Position numbers and translations under genes: made by a program. The notes under the pieces were generated by a model. The model saw only the letters and a list, made by a program, of their open reading frames with translations, ran no database searches and was not told the DNA's origin. From Brasenia schreberi (lineage: Eukaryota; Streptophyta; Magnoliopsida; Nymphaeales; Cabombaceae), in assembly GCA_036023115.1 (NCBI GenBank), contig JAYKKT010000059.1, forward strand, positions 3,448,001 to 3,512,000: a DNA stretch of 64,000 nucleotides, written 5' to 3'. This document shows positions 1-11,720 of this stretch, piece by piece (the first letter of the stretch is position 1; each line of letters begins with the position of its first letter).

Positions 1-1719
1 GGTGACAATGTACTGACAAAGATAATCTCTATTTGGAGAAAATGTATTGAAAGTATTGTGTCTGGCTGCCAACAGAACAAATTTGTATGCTTCAATTGTT
101 GAAGGTTTGCACTCTCTTAAAATGATATTTTCAGCCTAATTGTTATGAAGGTTTAGATGTACATCCTAAATTTGAGTCTTGAGAGTGATACAAGATTTAG
201 TGGATCTTATTAGGAGAAACTAAAAACTTTGGGAACTGAAGTTCTTAGTACGCACCCTAAAGAAAAAGGATAAAGTGGATCTAGTTTATTTTTTATCGTA
301 TAAAGCTGTCTGAAGAAAAATACAGATTGTTAGTTAACTATAATACTAAAACTCAAACTGATTATTTCCGTGAGCTGTGGTAGGCTCTATTCAAGAACCT
401 TTCAAAGCATGATATTGGCAATACCCTTGAATCATGAGTTTGAATCACATAAGTTGGACTCCTGCTTTTGCATTAACAGTCATGATGGTTTGTTAAATAA
501 TATCTAGGATACAAGTTCCTTGTAATCTTTGGTGTCTCTTAATGCTCGATTCTGATTATAGCAGATGTAAGCCAATGGAAAGTTCTAAGATTTATCATTG
601 CAAGAATTTTCAGCTAAAAGTTGGTTTTTATGACTTTGTGATGAGAAGGAGCATGCCATTGTAACAATTACTTGTTATCATGCTCAAAGTTCATTATGAT
701 TTCAGGTGCTTCTATCAGTCGCTGTTCATTTTTGTAGAAAATATTATTCTCTTCAGGAGAAAAAAATAGAGAAGTTAGGCCAGGCAACCAGATAAGAGTG
801 GGTATCTTATCCGTCATTGAAGCTTCTCTTCATGGTATCGAGTGCATTTGTGCACTTGTAGTCATGTGTCCATGCAATGTAGACATTTGTGGACTTCACT
901 GTTTATTATCTGCATTGGGATTCACAGCTAATAGGTTGGTTAACTGAGAAAATGGTTATGGCCTTTGTGAGGCCCATAACCGACAATAGAAGCTTTGGCA
1001 ATTGCAGTTACATATACAATCAAAAGATAGTAGTAGAAAAGGAAATTTATATGCCTATAGTATCAGGTAAATCTTCTATGAGTATGTTCCTTGGCTATTC
1101 AGTTAGATGATTAGTGCACCTCTCTCTCTCTCTCTATGTCACACATACACTTCACCCAGGTAAAGTGTCAGCTTGGTTACTGGTGTAACAAGAACACCAG
1201 CATAGATACGGTGTCTGACACAGCTGGTTTAACAGTCAACCATGTCAAATCCCATTCATCATTTTAAAACTAATAAAAGAATTTATATAAGTAAACTTTT
1301 TATACAAATTTAAATAAGTTACTCTTACTTTGGTTATTAGTTCTTTCATCTTTGTGCTTTTTGCAGTACATTCATGAGTTTCACTTGATGATGACAAGGA
1401 CCGAGGGTGTAGGCCATTTGTCCTTTTATATGTATATCATAAGGCACCTGCAAAATGCAGTTAACATAAAATGGACAGGACGTCCTTGCAATTCCTTTTT
1501 ATATATAATATGTATAATGTGTAGTATTCAACTATCTTAATGTATATAATTGTAAATGCATGTAATATTATGTATTTAGATAAGGTTTTTATGTAACTTA
1601 TACAATATGAATTCATATGTATATATATTTGTATATATATATATGTGTATATATAGTAGTGTCTCTGCACCGACAATTTTTTTAAATCGTCATGTCCGGC
1701 AATTGCACCTGTGTGACAG

Positions 1720-1795
<76 letters not shown>

Positions 1796-2318
1796 TTGTA
1801 CCTATCTGTCTATGTATCGGTCTGATCTATCTATCTACATCTATGTATGCATTCTTATGTTCATAGATGCAATACATTCACCTGTTCTTGTCCATTATTG
1901 TACATATCAGACTTTTGATATGAAAAGATTTCATCCAAGTACTAATGCAAATGGGGCCACTTAAAGAGGGCGGAGTACCGGGAAGAATACAGTATCAGGT
2001 TTTCTGATGTCACTACCTAGCCATCGGACTTGCGGAAATTACAGGATATTAAGTTTCTCCTAGATATCAGGCTTACAGGCTACCTCTCATGGTCTGTTTC
2101 ACCTGCTATAGTTGTACACTTGTTGGTCCCTTTAGTATGACATCTGTTCTGCATGTTTAGTTGCCTCGTGCTTTCTTCTTCTGCTTTTGGTGAAAAGAAA
2201 TAGGATACAGCTTGAACATAGTTTCAAATTAAGAAAGTAAAATCACAAGGACCTGATCCTTTATTTACAAAGTATAATATCAAAGGAAGTTGGTATAACA
2301 GTTCTCTTTGTGATGCAG
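1..2318. other. No gene resolved; possible introns of the gene at 2319-3420
   Basis: AT-rich sequence with short open frames only. No recognisable protein domain is visible on either strand. It probably contains introns or unrecognised upstream exons of the + strand gene whose last two exons start at 2319, because the first of those begins at a splice acceptor. A (CT)n(TA)n microsatellite lies at 1721-1793. Confidence 0.4.
1721..1793. repeat. (CT)n(TA)n compound microsatellite
   Basis: About 19 bases of CT repeat followed by about 54 bases of TA repeat. The short tyrosine/isoleucine-rich open frames here are repeat artefacts. Confidence 0.95.
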
Positions 2319-3420
2319 GGGTGGAAGGGTGTATATATCAAGTGGAATAGGGAGATGGCCTGTAGAGCTGTTACTGTTGCCAGATATGTAAAAGAGTGCT
2401 CCCCTCATGAGTCTCTTGAGGTTGGGGATTATCTAAAAGCTGTCAAAGTACTTTGTAATCTGGAGTTAGGATTCAAGGATGTTCAACTATATATATTTAC
2501 AAACGCAAACAGCGTGCTGCTGAATCTGATTGGTCTCCATTATTCCATCTTTGGGCTTGGCATGCAGGTCTCTCTCTGTCTCTCTCACTCAATCACTCAG
2601 TCTCACACACATAAGTTACAAGCTGATCCATCTTAAGAAACTTTTCTGCTTGGTACTTGAACAATCCATTTTCTTAAGGAAATGGCCTGGCGAGGAGATT
2701 CCATTAGTATGTGGTTTTGTTTGTCCCAATGTAGGGATCCAGAAGTGGCTTCATCCATTGTCATTCGCCCACTTGGGAGTCTGACAATCTGTATTAGATA
2801 AACTTACAAGATCTTACGTAGCTCTGAAGCTATTTGAAGTTGTTGAATTGAAATCAACAGGGGTAACCTCATCTGCATAGTTAAGCTACATATGAGGGAA
2901 AACTAACTCAAATGTATGCATTCCATATTTTCAAGTGAGTTTGGAAAATTTTTCTCCAGTTTATCCAATTTCTCCAAGGCGAGCTTGTTTTATAGGCAAT
3001 CAAATGGCCTCTGATTTCTGTAATCTTCTTGTCTTTGAACAGCTCGACATCCTATAAATGTTTTATGCTTTAGTATCAACATTTTGTTGAACATCACCTT
3101 TTTATGTAAATGCCTATATGGTTTTGATATCTACGATGGTACAGACTGCTGACATTGCCGAATCACTCTATTTTTGTCGGATATCTGAGCGGAAAATCTG
3201 CATAAGATGGTGGAAGCTTGGCCAATGGGTGCGAGGGTTTCGGCAGCGAGATGAAATGCGTGTACACAGGATGTCTTTGCTTGATATTCTGAAGCCGGAG
3301 AAACAAGAAGTTCTGTGGGTGCTTGAAAGAGGGGTAGTTCATGAGGTTCTCCGAGTTCAGATCTCAACTGATGTCCAAACTAGTGCATGGTCATGCACAG
3401 ACTTGTATTTGCAGCATTGA
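2319..3420 (+). CDS. Last two exons of an unrecognised plant gene
   Basis: Exon 2319-2567 follows an acceptor (gatgcag) and ends at a donor (ATGCAG|gtctct); it gives 83 phase-0 codons including GWKGVYIKWNRE and GLHYSIFGLGM. Exon 3145-3420 follows the acceptor ggtacag, is also phase 0, and gives 91 residues including RKICIRWWKLGQWVRGF and GVVHEVLRVQIS before TGA. Matching phases, codon-like composition and the WW-rich basic segment support a real C-terminus. An extra open stretch at 2679-2792 also follows an acceptor but ends in a stop, so I left it in the intron. The Trp-rich, helical character recalls C-terminal regions of some plant F-box proteins, but I cannot name the family. The 5' exons lie in 1-2318 or outside the window. 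Confidence 0.55.
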
Positions 3421-4185
3421 TAGCTATGTTAGTCAAGTGCACAACATGGACATGAAATTTCCCGTACTGCCAGAGTTTTTTTAGCCCTTGGTTTTTCACA
3501 CTCCATTTTTTTTGTAACGTCTCTCAAACTTTTGTTCCTTGAGAAAACTGTGAATTCCCACTGCTCTGTCCTCTTCCAAAGAAATTTTAGAAAAAATGAA
3601 AAGATAAACTTAGTGTTGAATATTGATGTCAAAGTTGTCGTTTTACCCCTGTACCATTAATTCTCTGTTCGGTAACTTTGTTTTAACCTCTCACACCAAA
3701 TTTCTTTTGTACTTGTGAATTAAAACCACACCAAAACCAAAACCAAGCCCGTAGAAAATGAAGGATCCATGGTAAAAGTTCTGACCGAGTTTTCAGCTGG
3801 TTGTTGACTACCTACTGCAATCGTCCTCCTTTTAGTTTTAGGATTGGCATTAATGGAGTCTCTTGTTCTTGTTCATCATAATTCAATCCAAGCAAAGGTT
3901 TGAAATTGTTGATCACTATAAAATGATGGTTCCAAAACAAGGACTTCACTCAAAAGGTTACTTCAGCATTTACACGTGGGATTATTTACTCTCTTCCTAG
4001 TGTTTTGTGGGGTTTGGGGATGTCGGTATTCTAAAAGGTAACAGAAGTATTGTTTGTATGCAAAATTAAGAGGATTTTTCTTGGTATATAGCTTGACTGT
4101 AAAAGCTTTCGTCTCTGTTTTATAACTATCCTTTGATGTTCATGGAAAATATGGCTCTGGTATCTGGCCTCCTTGGAAATTCAGG

Positions 4186-4483
4186 TCCTTTGTTGTCCTT
4201 GACCCACAATTGCTGTAATCATGTATATAGATGTACAGTTATGTGCATAATTTGTGTTAGTCTGCTCGCCTTGGCTTCTTGTTGGCTGTCGTTGTGTGTT
4301 TTCTCCTTTCGGAAATGCTTAAGATGACACAGCTCCTTTGTTGTCCTTGACCCACAATTGCTGTAATCATGTATATAGATGTACAGTTATGTGCATAATT
4401 TGTGTTAGTCTGCTCGCCTTCGCTTCTTGTTGGCTGTCGTACGTGTGTTTTCTCCTTTCGGAAATGCTTAAGATGACGCAGCT
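4186..4483. repeat. 148-bp direct tandem duplication
   Basis: Two adjacent near-identical copies, 4186-4333 and 4334-4483. They differ by a few substitutions and a 2-base indel (tcgttgtg versus tcgtacgtgtg). The unit has no coding content and lies about 0.8 kb after the stop codon of the upstream gene. Confidence 0.92.
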
Positions 4484-4969
4484 CAGCTTGAGACAGTAGA
4501 GGAGAAATGTTTCGAATCAAGGTTTCTGGAGGTGCATTTGGCTTGATGAGGGTCGCTGCAGTCATCTTTGAAGCTGGTAAGGCACTATGGAAGTCTGCCC
4601 ACAAACTCTTGTGATGTGCTTGGGTGGGTTCCTTCGTCTGTCATTACTGTAATAATTTCTATGTAAATATAAGCTTGATCAAACTCTTGTTGATACTGTC
4701 TTGCAAAAACAAAAGGCTGTTACTGTTCATCATGTTATCATTTTCTCTGTATGTATCTTATAAAAAAAAGAACATTTCTTTTGCATCTGGAGAATTGTAA
4801 GCTTGTAAGTGCCATAAATAAAACTTGCTTAAGTGCTATATTTATGTTTTTGTTTTTTCTACAAGCTTGTTTCTTTGCCAGCAAACCCGACTGGCTGATG
4901 GTGCTGGCTCCACCAATAAAAACTGTGATTCCATGTCCTTCAACTTTATGCTTTTATATCACAAACTTG

Positions 4970-5190
4970 GAGCTGCTCATAGGGGGCTGGCCTGTTGGAA
5001 GGGGCCTCTAGCTGCCACAGAATTGAGGGTTCAACTCTCATGTGGTGCAAGTTGATACCGAGCATTAGCCCTCTGACATGTAGCTATCAGGCTCGGTTAG
5101 GCCGTTCGGAATGTAACCCCACCCTGAGTTGATTTCCATGTTGTGTACGTGGGTTTTGGGTGCGCGTAGGTAGGAGTGGGTTCATAGCAG
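4970..5190 (+). mobile_element. Possible tRNA-derived SINE
   Basis: A B-box-like motif (agggttcaactct, 5026-5038) is preceded by an A-box-like segment (ctggcctgttgg) about 35 bases upstream. A GC-richer tail (cggttaggccgttcgg) follows, unlike the AT-rich surroundings. No target duplication was identified. Confidence 0.4.
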
Positions 5191-5709
5191 TCGTCACCTT
5201 AACAACTAAAGTTGGTTTGTGAAATTTACAACCAGCCACCTAATTCTTCTCTTGTTTGTTTGAAGCTTCCAGACTCATCAAACATTAGAATGTTGCCGCT
5301 TTGGTTTATAATTAATGATGTTTATTTGAAATAAGAACGTCTGTAATTTATCTCTGACACGGTTCTTTAAGTAAAACGTATTAAATCATTATATGAGTAT
5401 GTTTAGTTCAATATGAAGAAGTTTTTAAATCCATGGATTGTGTTTTGATTCATCTGGGATCCAAATTAACTTGAGGACTGATTTAGTTGTATTTGTCATG
5501 ATCCAAAATAAAGTCCTAACGTGTTCAATCGATTTGGGTGCGCTTGGATTTGAATCCAATTTCACTTAATCCATAAGGACACATATGATTCATTTTACTA
5601 TATTTGGATCCAAAAATCCAATTAGGATGGATTCATAAAGCAACTTAGCCCTTTTCAACGAGACAACTAGAGTTTTGCAGTATATGCTCTGGGACAACCC
5701 TATTCTTCC

Positions 5710-5712
<3 letters not shown>

Positions 5713-5802
<90 letters not shown>
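5713..5802. repeat. (TA)n(GA)n compound microsatellite
   Basis: About 62 bases of TA repeat followed by about 28 bases of GA repeat. Another short TA run lies near 5874-5891. Confidence 0.95.
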
Positions 5803-5806
<4 letters not shown>

Positions 5807-6427
5807 GTGATAAAGCATAATGTTTTTATGTGCATAATCTTAAGAAAGATCTCTATTGCTTGTTGTACTTTCATATATATATATATATATTAATTTTTTT
5901 TTATTTTATCACGTCAAGATATCAAAATCGAATGATGTATATGTTGAAAGACAATGTGCATTTACCATTATCTTCTCTCTCTATAGATGCTAGAAATAGC
6001 ACAAGCTACAAGCGCGAATTTGCCGGTTTTGCAATTTATATCATCCGCTGCGTACACGAAAACCAAAACCAAGTCAATGAAAGGGGGTAGTTGTTGTTGT
6101 TATTATTATTATTAACATTACTACTGCTATTATTATTATATTTTTGTATTTGCTTTGGTAGGTTTCCGAGGCCCACATTGGTCAATTAAATCGGTATGAA
6201 AAGGAAATCGAAGCAAGAAAACTCAACTCTCACCCACTTGGTCAGCTAACTTGTATGATTGTTATCGTCGGTTATTTGTAAAGGAAGGCATAATTAAGTA
6301 TCAAGCTTTTTGATGGGTCAAGGGGACATGATCTAGCAAGACGTTTTTATTAGACCAACATCCCCCTTTTTGCACTATCCTACATATAGCTTTTGACTTT
6401 TATTATTTGTCTTATCTTTCTTGGTGT

Positions 6428-6429
6428 AT

Positions 6430-6492
<63 letters not shown>
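6428..6492. repeat. (TA)n(GATA)n(GA)n microsatellite
   Basis: A run of TA, then GATA, then GA repeats, directly before the left terminus of a MITE. Confidence 0.9.
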
Positions 6493-6496
<4 letters not shown>

Positions 6497-6507
6497 GGTA
6501 TAGGTAC

Positions 6508-6668
6508 ACACTCATCTATGCTTAAATCAACTCAAAGATTTTTACCGTTTGATAAGCATGATCAACGGTGAAGATTTGAATTTAAAAAATTATTTGAATT
6601 CAAATATCTACTGTCAATAAATATCGAACAACAACATGTTTGAGTAGATTTTAGTACGAATGAGCATG
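6508..6668. mobile_element. MITE with about 26-bp terminal inverted repeats
   Basis: The left end 6511-6536 and the reverse complement of the right end 6639-6664 match closely (ctcatctatgcttaaatc versus ctcattcgtactaaaatc, then wactcaaa). About 100 bases of AT-rich, non-coding sequence lie between them. A related element is at 9368-9557. The superfamily cannot be assigned because no clear target duplication is visible. Confidence 0.55.
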
Positions 6669-7489
6669 CACGTATGCACACACATATATACTCATTTTAA
6701 TTGCCAAATGGAGTGGTCGTTGAAAGTTCCTGGGGTGTTCTAATGAGCCCCATCAAAGACACCCTTAAGGGTTGAAGCTATAACACAAGATCCTAGAGTT
6801 GCTTTAATCTTTTGTGGTGTCTTTTTGCATGTTTACAATTAAAAAAGTTATATACATACTGAATTAGCTATATATTGACAAAATTAGCTAAGTTAGGAAT
6901 AAGGAGGTTCTCGAGGATCATGGTTCCCAATGTTGTATAATATATACTTAATTTTTTCTCATGAATATACTTATTAAGGGTCTCCCCAGTCCTGCTTGCC
7001 TTTAAAAAAAAGTATTTGAAATGTCAATAAATGAATTGGCTTATCATTCATTATTTCGGGGTGTTTCCTCTTTTTCTTTTTAAGCATTTTGAAAATAAGG
7101 CCAATGAAACTGCTTGATTATAACATGGCTCTGTTCGAGAGATGAGAAGATCAAACCATTTATTCGTTAATCACTTATGCTAAGACACAATATATGGTTG
7201 AAGCATAAGGTGTTTACCAAATAAAAAGGTTATCAAGAGTTGGTTTATTCTAGGTTTATTGCTACGGATCCTTTGGAGGAGTGATTGAATATGCTTACTG
7301 TTGACGCAATTCACTCATGGTCAACTATCGTTTTTTCGGAAGCATAGTATAAAACCTCTTAAAAGATTTATAAATAAACTCATGTCATCGAAAAGCAATA
7401 GGTGAGGATGAATGTGCATGCCAGATATGGGCAGGATCCAGTTTTCCTCCTTTGAAGAGGAACAAACTATAAACACTAGATGCATCTTA

Positions 7490-8210
7490 GTAGACCTCAA
7501 ATCAAATGTAGTTGAGGTTAGTGGATTTTGAAAATTTAAACCCAATACTGAACTGAACAGACCCAAAACCGAAATGATGTTGAAAATTAAACCAATACCA
7601 AACTGATTCATGAAGGTGACCAAATTGAACCGAGTCGAAAGTTGTCGGTTCGATTTAGTTCGGTTATTCAGTTAACCGATTTCATCCAAGTTTTGTTTCC
7701 TTTGTATTTTGTGCCATTATGTCAACGATAGTTGAAATGAATAACCAATTAATGAGAATACTGATCATCTCTAAAAGAGGGTGACAAGGTTTCTCACACA
7801 ATACTTTGAATAATGAAATTATGTTAAAATTTCGTTTTTTTGGTTGGTTCCATTTTAGATTCATGGGAATCGAAACCAATGAGAGAACCGAATTACCTAA
7901 AACAAATAACCGAAACCAAACTGTGTTTCAAATAGAATCAAACGGAAATGGAAACTTCGGTTCGGTTCGATCAACTCCATTTTCGCCCCTGGGAAACAGT
8001 ATAGCACAAGGAAAATCAAACCATTATTCAGATGAATTTCTGATGATTCAAAAAGTGTGCAATGTTATGCCTTCTAGTCAGAAACTGTAAATATGCTGCA
8101 ACTTAAGTGTTTCCCAATACTTAGACATAACCGGTTTTAGTTTGCCTGGAACCAGGAACAGGAACCGAACCAGGATCAGGCTGGTGGTGGTTTAGGTCCA
8201 AAATTGTCTA
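7490..8210. other. Region rich in CCGAACC/GGTTCGG-type motifs
   Basis: Many short motifs such as aaccgaa, cggttcggttcg and accggttt recur on both strands. This pattern is common in degraded non-autonomous DNA transposons of plants. No termini could be fixed and there is no coding content. Confidence 0.3.
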
Positions 8211-8310
8211 AAACCAACAACAACTAAGCCTTTTCCCATACTAGACGGGGTCGGCTACACGAATTCTTTGTTTTCAGGGAGCCCTATCATGTGCCATGTT
8301 AGCAGTTAAA
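8211..8310 (-). mobile_element. RTE LINE 3'-end fragment (5'-truncated)
   Basis: Read on the minus strand it is the last ~100 bases of the LINE family at 15.9 and 58.3 kb: catggcacatgatag..., gtagccgaccccgtctag, tatgggaaaaggcttag, then a short TTG tail. It is severely 5'-truncated. Confidence 0.9.
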
Positions 8311-8454
8311 TTGTTCGAAACCAAAATAAAATAAAATTTATGAAACGACAATTTCAAACTGCCGCCTCTAATTCCTGTAGGGTTCCGATTCCACAGAAAT
8401 TGGATCCATAACCAAACTGGGTCCTCCCCAGATCCAGCAGTTTTGGCTCCAGTC

Positions 8455-8585
8455 CTAACATACACGTACCAATGCATACCCAGGGAATTGAACTCACCAC
8501 CAGCGATTTGGGAGTCGTACTCTCCACCAGCAGCAACGGCGCTAGAGCGCCATGCCGTTGAGCTAACGCTCTGGGTGGAGGTCTG
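8455..8585 (-). mobile_element. tRNA-derived SINE-like element
   Basis: On the minus strand there is an A-box-like segment (ttagctcaacggcatgg, 8551-8567), a first B-box-like motif (gagtacgactccc, near 8511-8523) and a second (tgagttcaattccc, 8483-8496). The arrangement is tRNA-like, but the sequence does not fold into a full tRNA. The paired box-B matches suggest a SINE head. Confidence 0.5.
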
Positions 8586-8896
8586 ATGGCTTGTGTTATG
8601 AGATGGGAGTGGCCACAAGCAACTCCCCAACACGATCCAAACGTGAAAACAGACGTGTTATTAATTTAGCATGTAAGGATTTAGCTACAATATAAAAATA
8701 TAGTTTGCAAGATAATAAAAGTCTCATCATGATGAATATGCACTTCAGCCCTTGTAAAATCGTACACGCGATACATAAATATATTCATTCAGTCAACTAC
8801 GTGATTACCATACAAGTAGCATCATTTTTGTGACCATTGATCAACTTGACTTCAATACGGCAAGTTAATGTACCTATACCACTATGACCATTGTAC

Positions 8897-8899
<3 letters not shown>

Positions 8900-8957
<58 letters not shown>
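8900..8957. repeat. (TA)n microsatellite
   Basis: About 58 bases of uninterrupted TA repeat. Confidence 0.95.
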
Positions 8958-8959
<2 letters not shown>

Positions 8960-9367
8960 CTTTCCAACTCGTGTCTCACAATTATTTTTTGAGGATACAT
9001 GATTTATGAAGAAAAGTTATTGTACTTGCTATTGCTCTTATACTAACAAGTATGATAATATTTTTACACTTTTTTCCCCCCTTAAATCGTGACTGCTTGA
9101 TCACCTTAATTAAACAAACAATCATAATTAAGGGATGTACATGGAGCCCATGCATAACTTTGCATAAATATCTCTATAAGTCCATCTTTGAAATTAATAG
9201 TGGGGGTGTGAATTACTTTGTATTAGATTAATGGTGTATTAAATATATAAGTATCTAATAATTGATTTGTATATGCAAGATTATGCACTCAAAGGCATTA
9301 TGCGTTTGAAATGCTCTCTCTCTATACATACATCATTTTATATATGTATGTATAAATAATGATATAT

Positions 9368-9557
9368 ACTCAATCCAATATATGCTTAAATCTACTCAAA
9401 TATTTCTAATGTTAATGATAGAGATTTGAAAAGAAAAATAGATGATATGGTTGTGATTAAATGTAAATATGAAAAGTATAATAGTGCATATTATTTTTTA
9501 AATTCAAATATCGTATAGATTGAAAATGTTTGAGAGGGTTTAAGCATGGATGAGGAT
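9368..9557. mobile_element. Second copy of the MITE family at 6508
   Basis: The left end contains tatgcttaaatctactcaaa (9381-9400). The right end 9529-9554 carries the inverted counterpart (tttgagagggtttaagcatg). The interior shares aattcaaatat and the overall layout with the 6.5-kb copy but has diverged. Confidence 0.5.
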
Positions 9558-10412
9558 TGAACATGGACCACTAGAGACATGTTTATGTGTTAATCTAAGC
9601 TTCAAAGTGGAATAACGGGATTTCGTTTTAGTTTGAAGATTAGTGACGGCTAAGGGTGGGCCGGTTGGATAGGAGATCAATCAAGTTCCCTCTGTGGATA
9701 TGGACGGCATCTGAGAGGAGCCATCTAAACCCACTTTCACCGGAGCCGTTTATCCAAGGGCACACCCTGGCAACGATTACTATTGTTGACAACTGAGTTG
9801 GACCTATAGCCATCGCCCACATGGACTTTTAATCCACGTCAGAAAACCACGTGGTTGGAGGGTCTTTTTGGCCTTTTGGGTTGGTGTTAACTTCGTGATC
9901 TGCGAGATTAAGCAGCGTCATGGAACTTTGACCTAATTACCCCTCTCTCTACCACGAAAATGCACCTATACCACTATGACCAACCGCCACTAGTGACCTT
10001 TTCGGGTCGTCTATGTCTGCTCCACTTCCCTTCCAAATCAAGCTCTTGCTTTCAACCTAATCATCGTTATTAAACAGATAGCAAACATCACTTTCGATTG
10101 AGCTGTATTTCCATGTCCCATTGACGATGGCTTTGGCAGGAACAGTTGTCCCAAAGGCTCAACCACGAATTGACCTCGAGATACAGACACATTATATATA
10201 TGTGTGTGTGTGTGAGACAAAGAGAGAGTGAGAGATAATTGTAAAGATTTTCAAGGAGTATATACTATCTAACAATATGGTAATTGTATTATATAGCAAG
10301 TACAATAATACTTTTTGCTTTTTTTTAATGCTTGATTGTTTTGATCAATATATATATATATATAAAGAGTGAATTTTGATAAGTACTCCTAGAGTAACAT
10401 TATGGAGCCAAT

Positions 10413-10443
10413 ACAACAACAACAACTAAGCCTTTTCCCATAT
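10413..10443 (-). mobile_element. Very short RTE LINE 3' terminus
   Basis: Minus strand: tatgggaaaaggcttag followed by a TTG repeat, identical to the extreme 3' end of the LINE family. Only about 30 bases are present, and no target duplication is obvious. Confidence 0.75.
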
Positions 10444-11720
10444 TGTGTCGTTGCCACCAATGACGGTTAAAAATCATCACGATACAGCCATGTCCATCTC
10501 ATTTGCCTCATTAGGAGGTTGAGCATGTGGGGTCATCGCGAAATCGTAGAGAACACGAATGGTTTCCATGTCTTGTATAATTTGTACATAATCTTTTATA
10601 ATTCCTTGAATTCGGTATTCTTAGCCAATATAAAGTCAGATGACACAATGGATCATCGAGCGAGCGGGGCAATGAGCCAACCAAATCAAACTCATATTTG
10701 GTTCGACTAATAAGAAGCCATTCCCAAGAGTAGAAGACTTTGAACAATGAAAACACTTTTGACTCAACCAGGTTTAGTAAAATGGGTTTGTTCATCTGTC
10801 ACTAACGTCAAGTCAAGTTTCAACTGCATTGACACCAGCAACCAAATCGGGCTTGGGCTGGAGCCCACATTAAAACCCGAAAATAGGGGATCAAGGGCGT
10901 TTTCGTCATTCAGGATATGGGGGCGCGGCGTAAAGGAGACCGATGCTTAGCAGAACGATGTGAAAACGGGAATTTCGCAGATTCCGAAAAAACCCAGAAA
11001 TTAAGATCTGGATATTAATAAATTATGATTTCGGGGCGCCGTGGCGTTTCCGTCGCGGGGAGTCGTTTTCCTCTTCGTTGATCGGAGTGTAAAGCGCAGC
11101 AAGAGGAGGTCGTTTCTTTGTCTTTTTCTCCTTCCGTGGGTTCGCCCTGCGGTGGAAGCATTTGGTAGGTATCGTTTTTCCGACGAGTAAGTTGGCGCCA
11201 GTCTTTCCTTTTCGATCATTCTCCTCCGTTACTCTTTTACTTCTAATCTTTGGTTTTAGCTCACCTGAGAGATTCAGATTTGTTGGTGCTCTCGGAAATA
11301 ATTTTTCTGATCTTTTATCGTTTTTCTTGGACGGATTTGAATATTTTCAGCCAGAGTTAGAGCAGGGGTTTTGTAAATCAGGAATCGTTTCCTTAGCGAA
11401 TTTGGTTTTATGATGATTGTGCTTACCTTTCTCTAGTAGTTCATCAGACTTGGGGCTTAATTGTGCGTATAATTCAGCTGAGGGTTACCAACTCGAAGAG
11501 GGACATCGTTATGTTGGTCCGAGTACAGAGTGGAATTCGAACGGGAAATCACGGACTTAGAAATAAGAAGCACGATAGGAAATCTTGTTTTGTTGGTCAT
11601 TGATTTGACGAAGGGCGCGTGAAGAGTGGATTGTTTTCTGCTGAGAGTACTATGGTTCTTGAGAGGGAATTGTGCGTGAAATCGGGAGATGATAGTCTCG
11701 GAGGATGGTGTAGATGAGGG

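Larger units (their letters stand above)
3421..10990. other. Repeat-rich intergenic region
   Basis: No gene seen between the unrecognised gene and the kinase gene. The interval holds a tandem duplication, microsatellites, two related MITEs, SINE-like pieces and short LINE 3' ends, listed separately. The first few hundred bases are presumably 3' UTR of the upstream gene. Confidence 0.6.

Noticed and set aside
1607..1964. Ile/Tyr-rich open frames over TA and CT repeats (also at 5590-5893, 8797-9000, 26197-26442, 45192-45451, 51971-52198, 53713-54116)
   Set aside because: They are microsatellite translation with no start context, splice signal or domain.
8455..8585. A functional tRNA gene
   Set aside because: A- and B-box motifs are present, but spacing, duplicated B box and lack of a closing acceptor stem favour a SINE.
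11162..11413. 83-codon ORF upstream of the kinase start
   Set aside because: It lies in the probable 5' leader, has no domain, and the myristoylation-type start at 11721 matches the kinase family.
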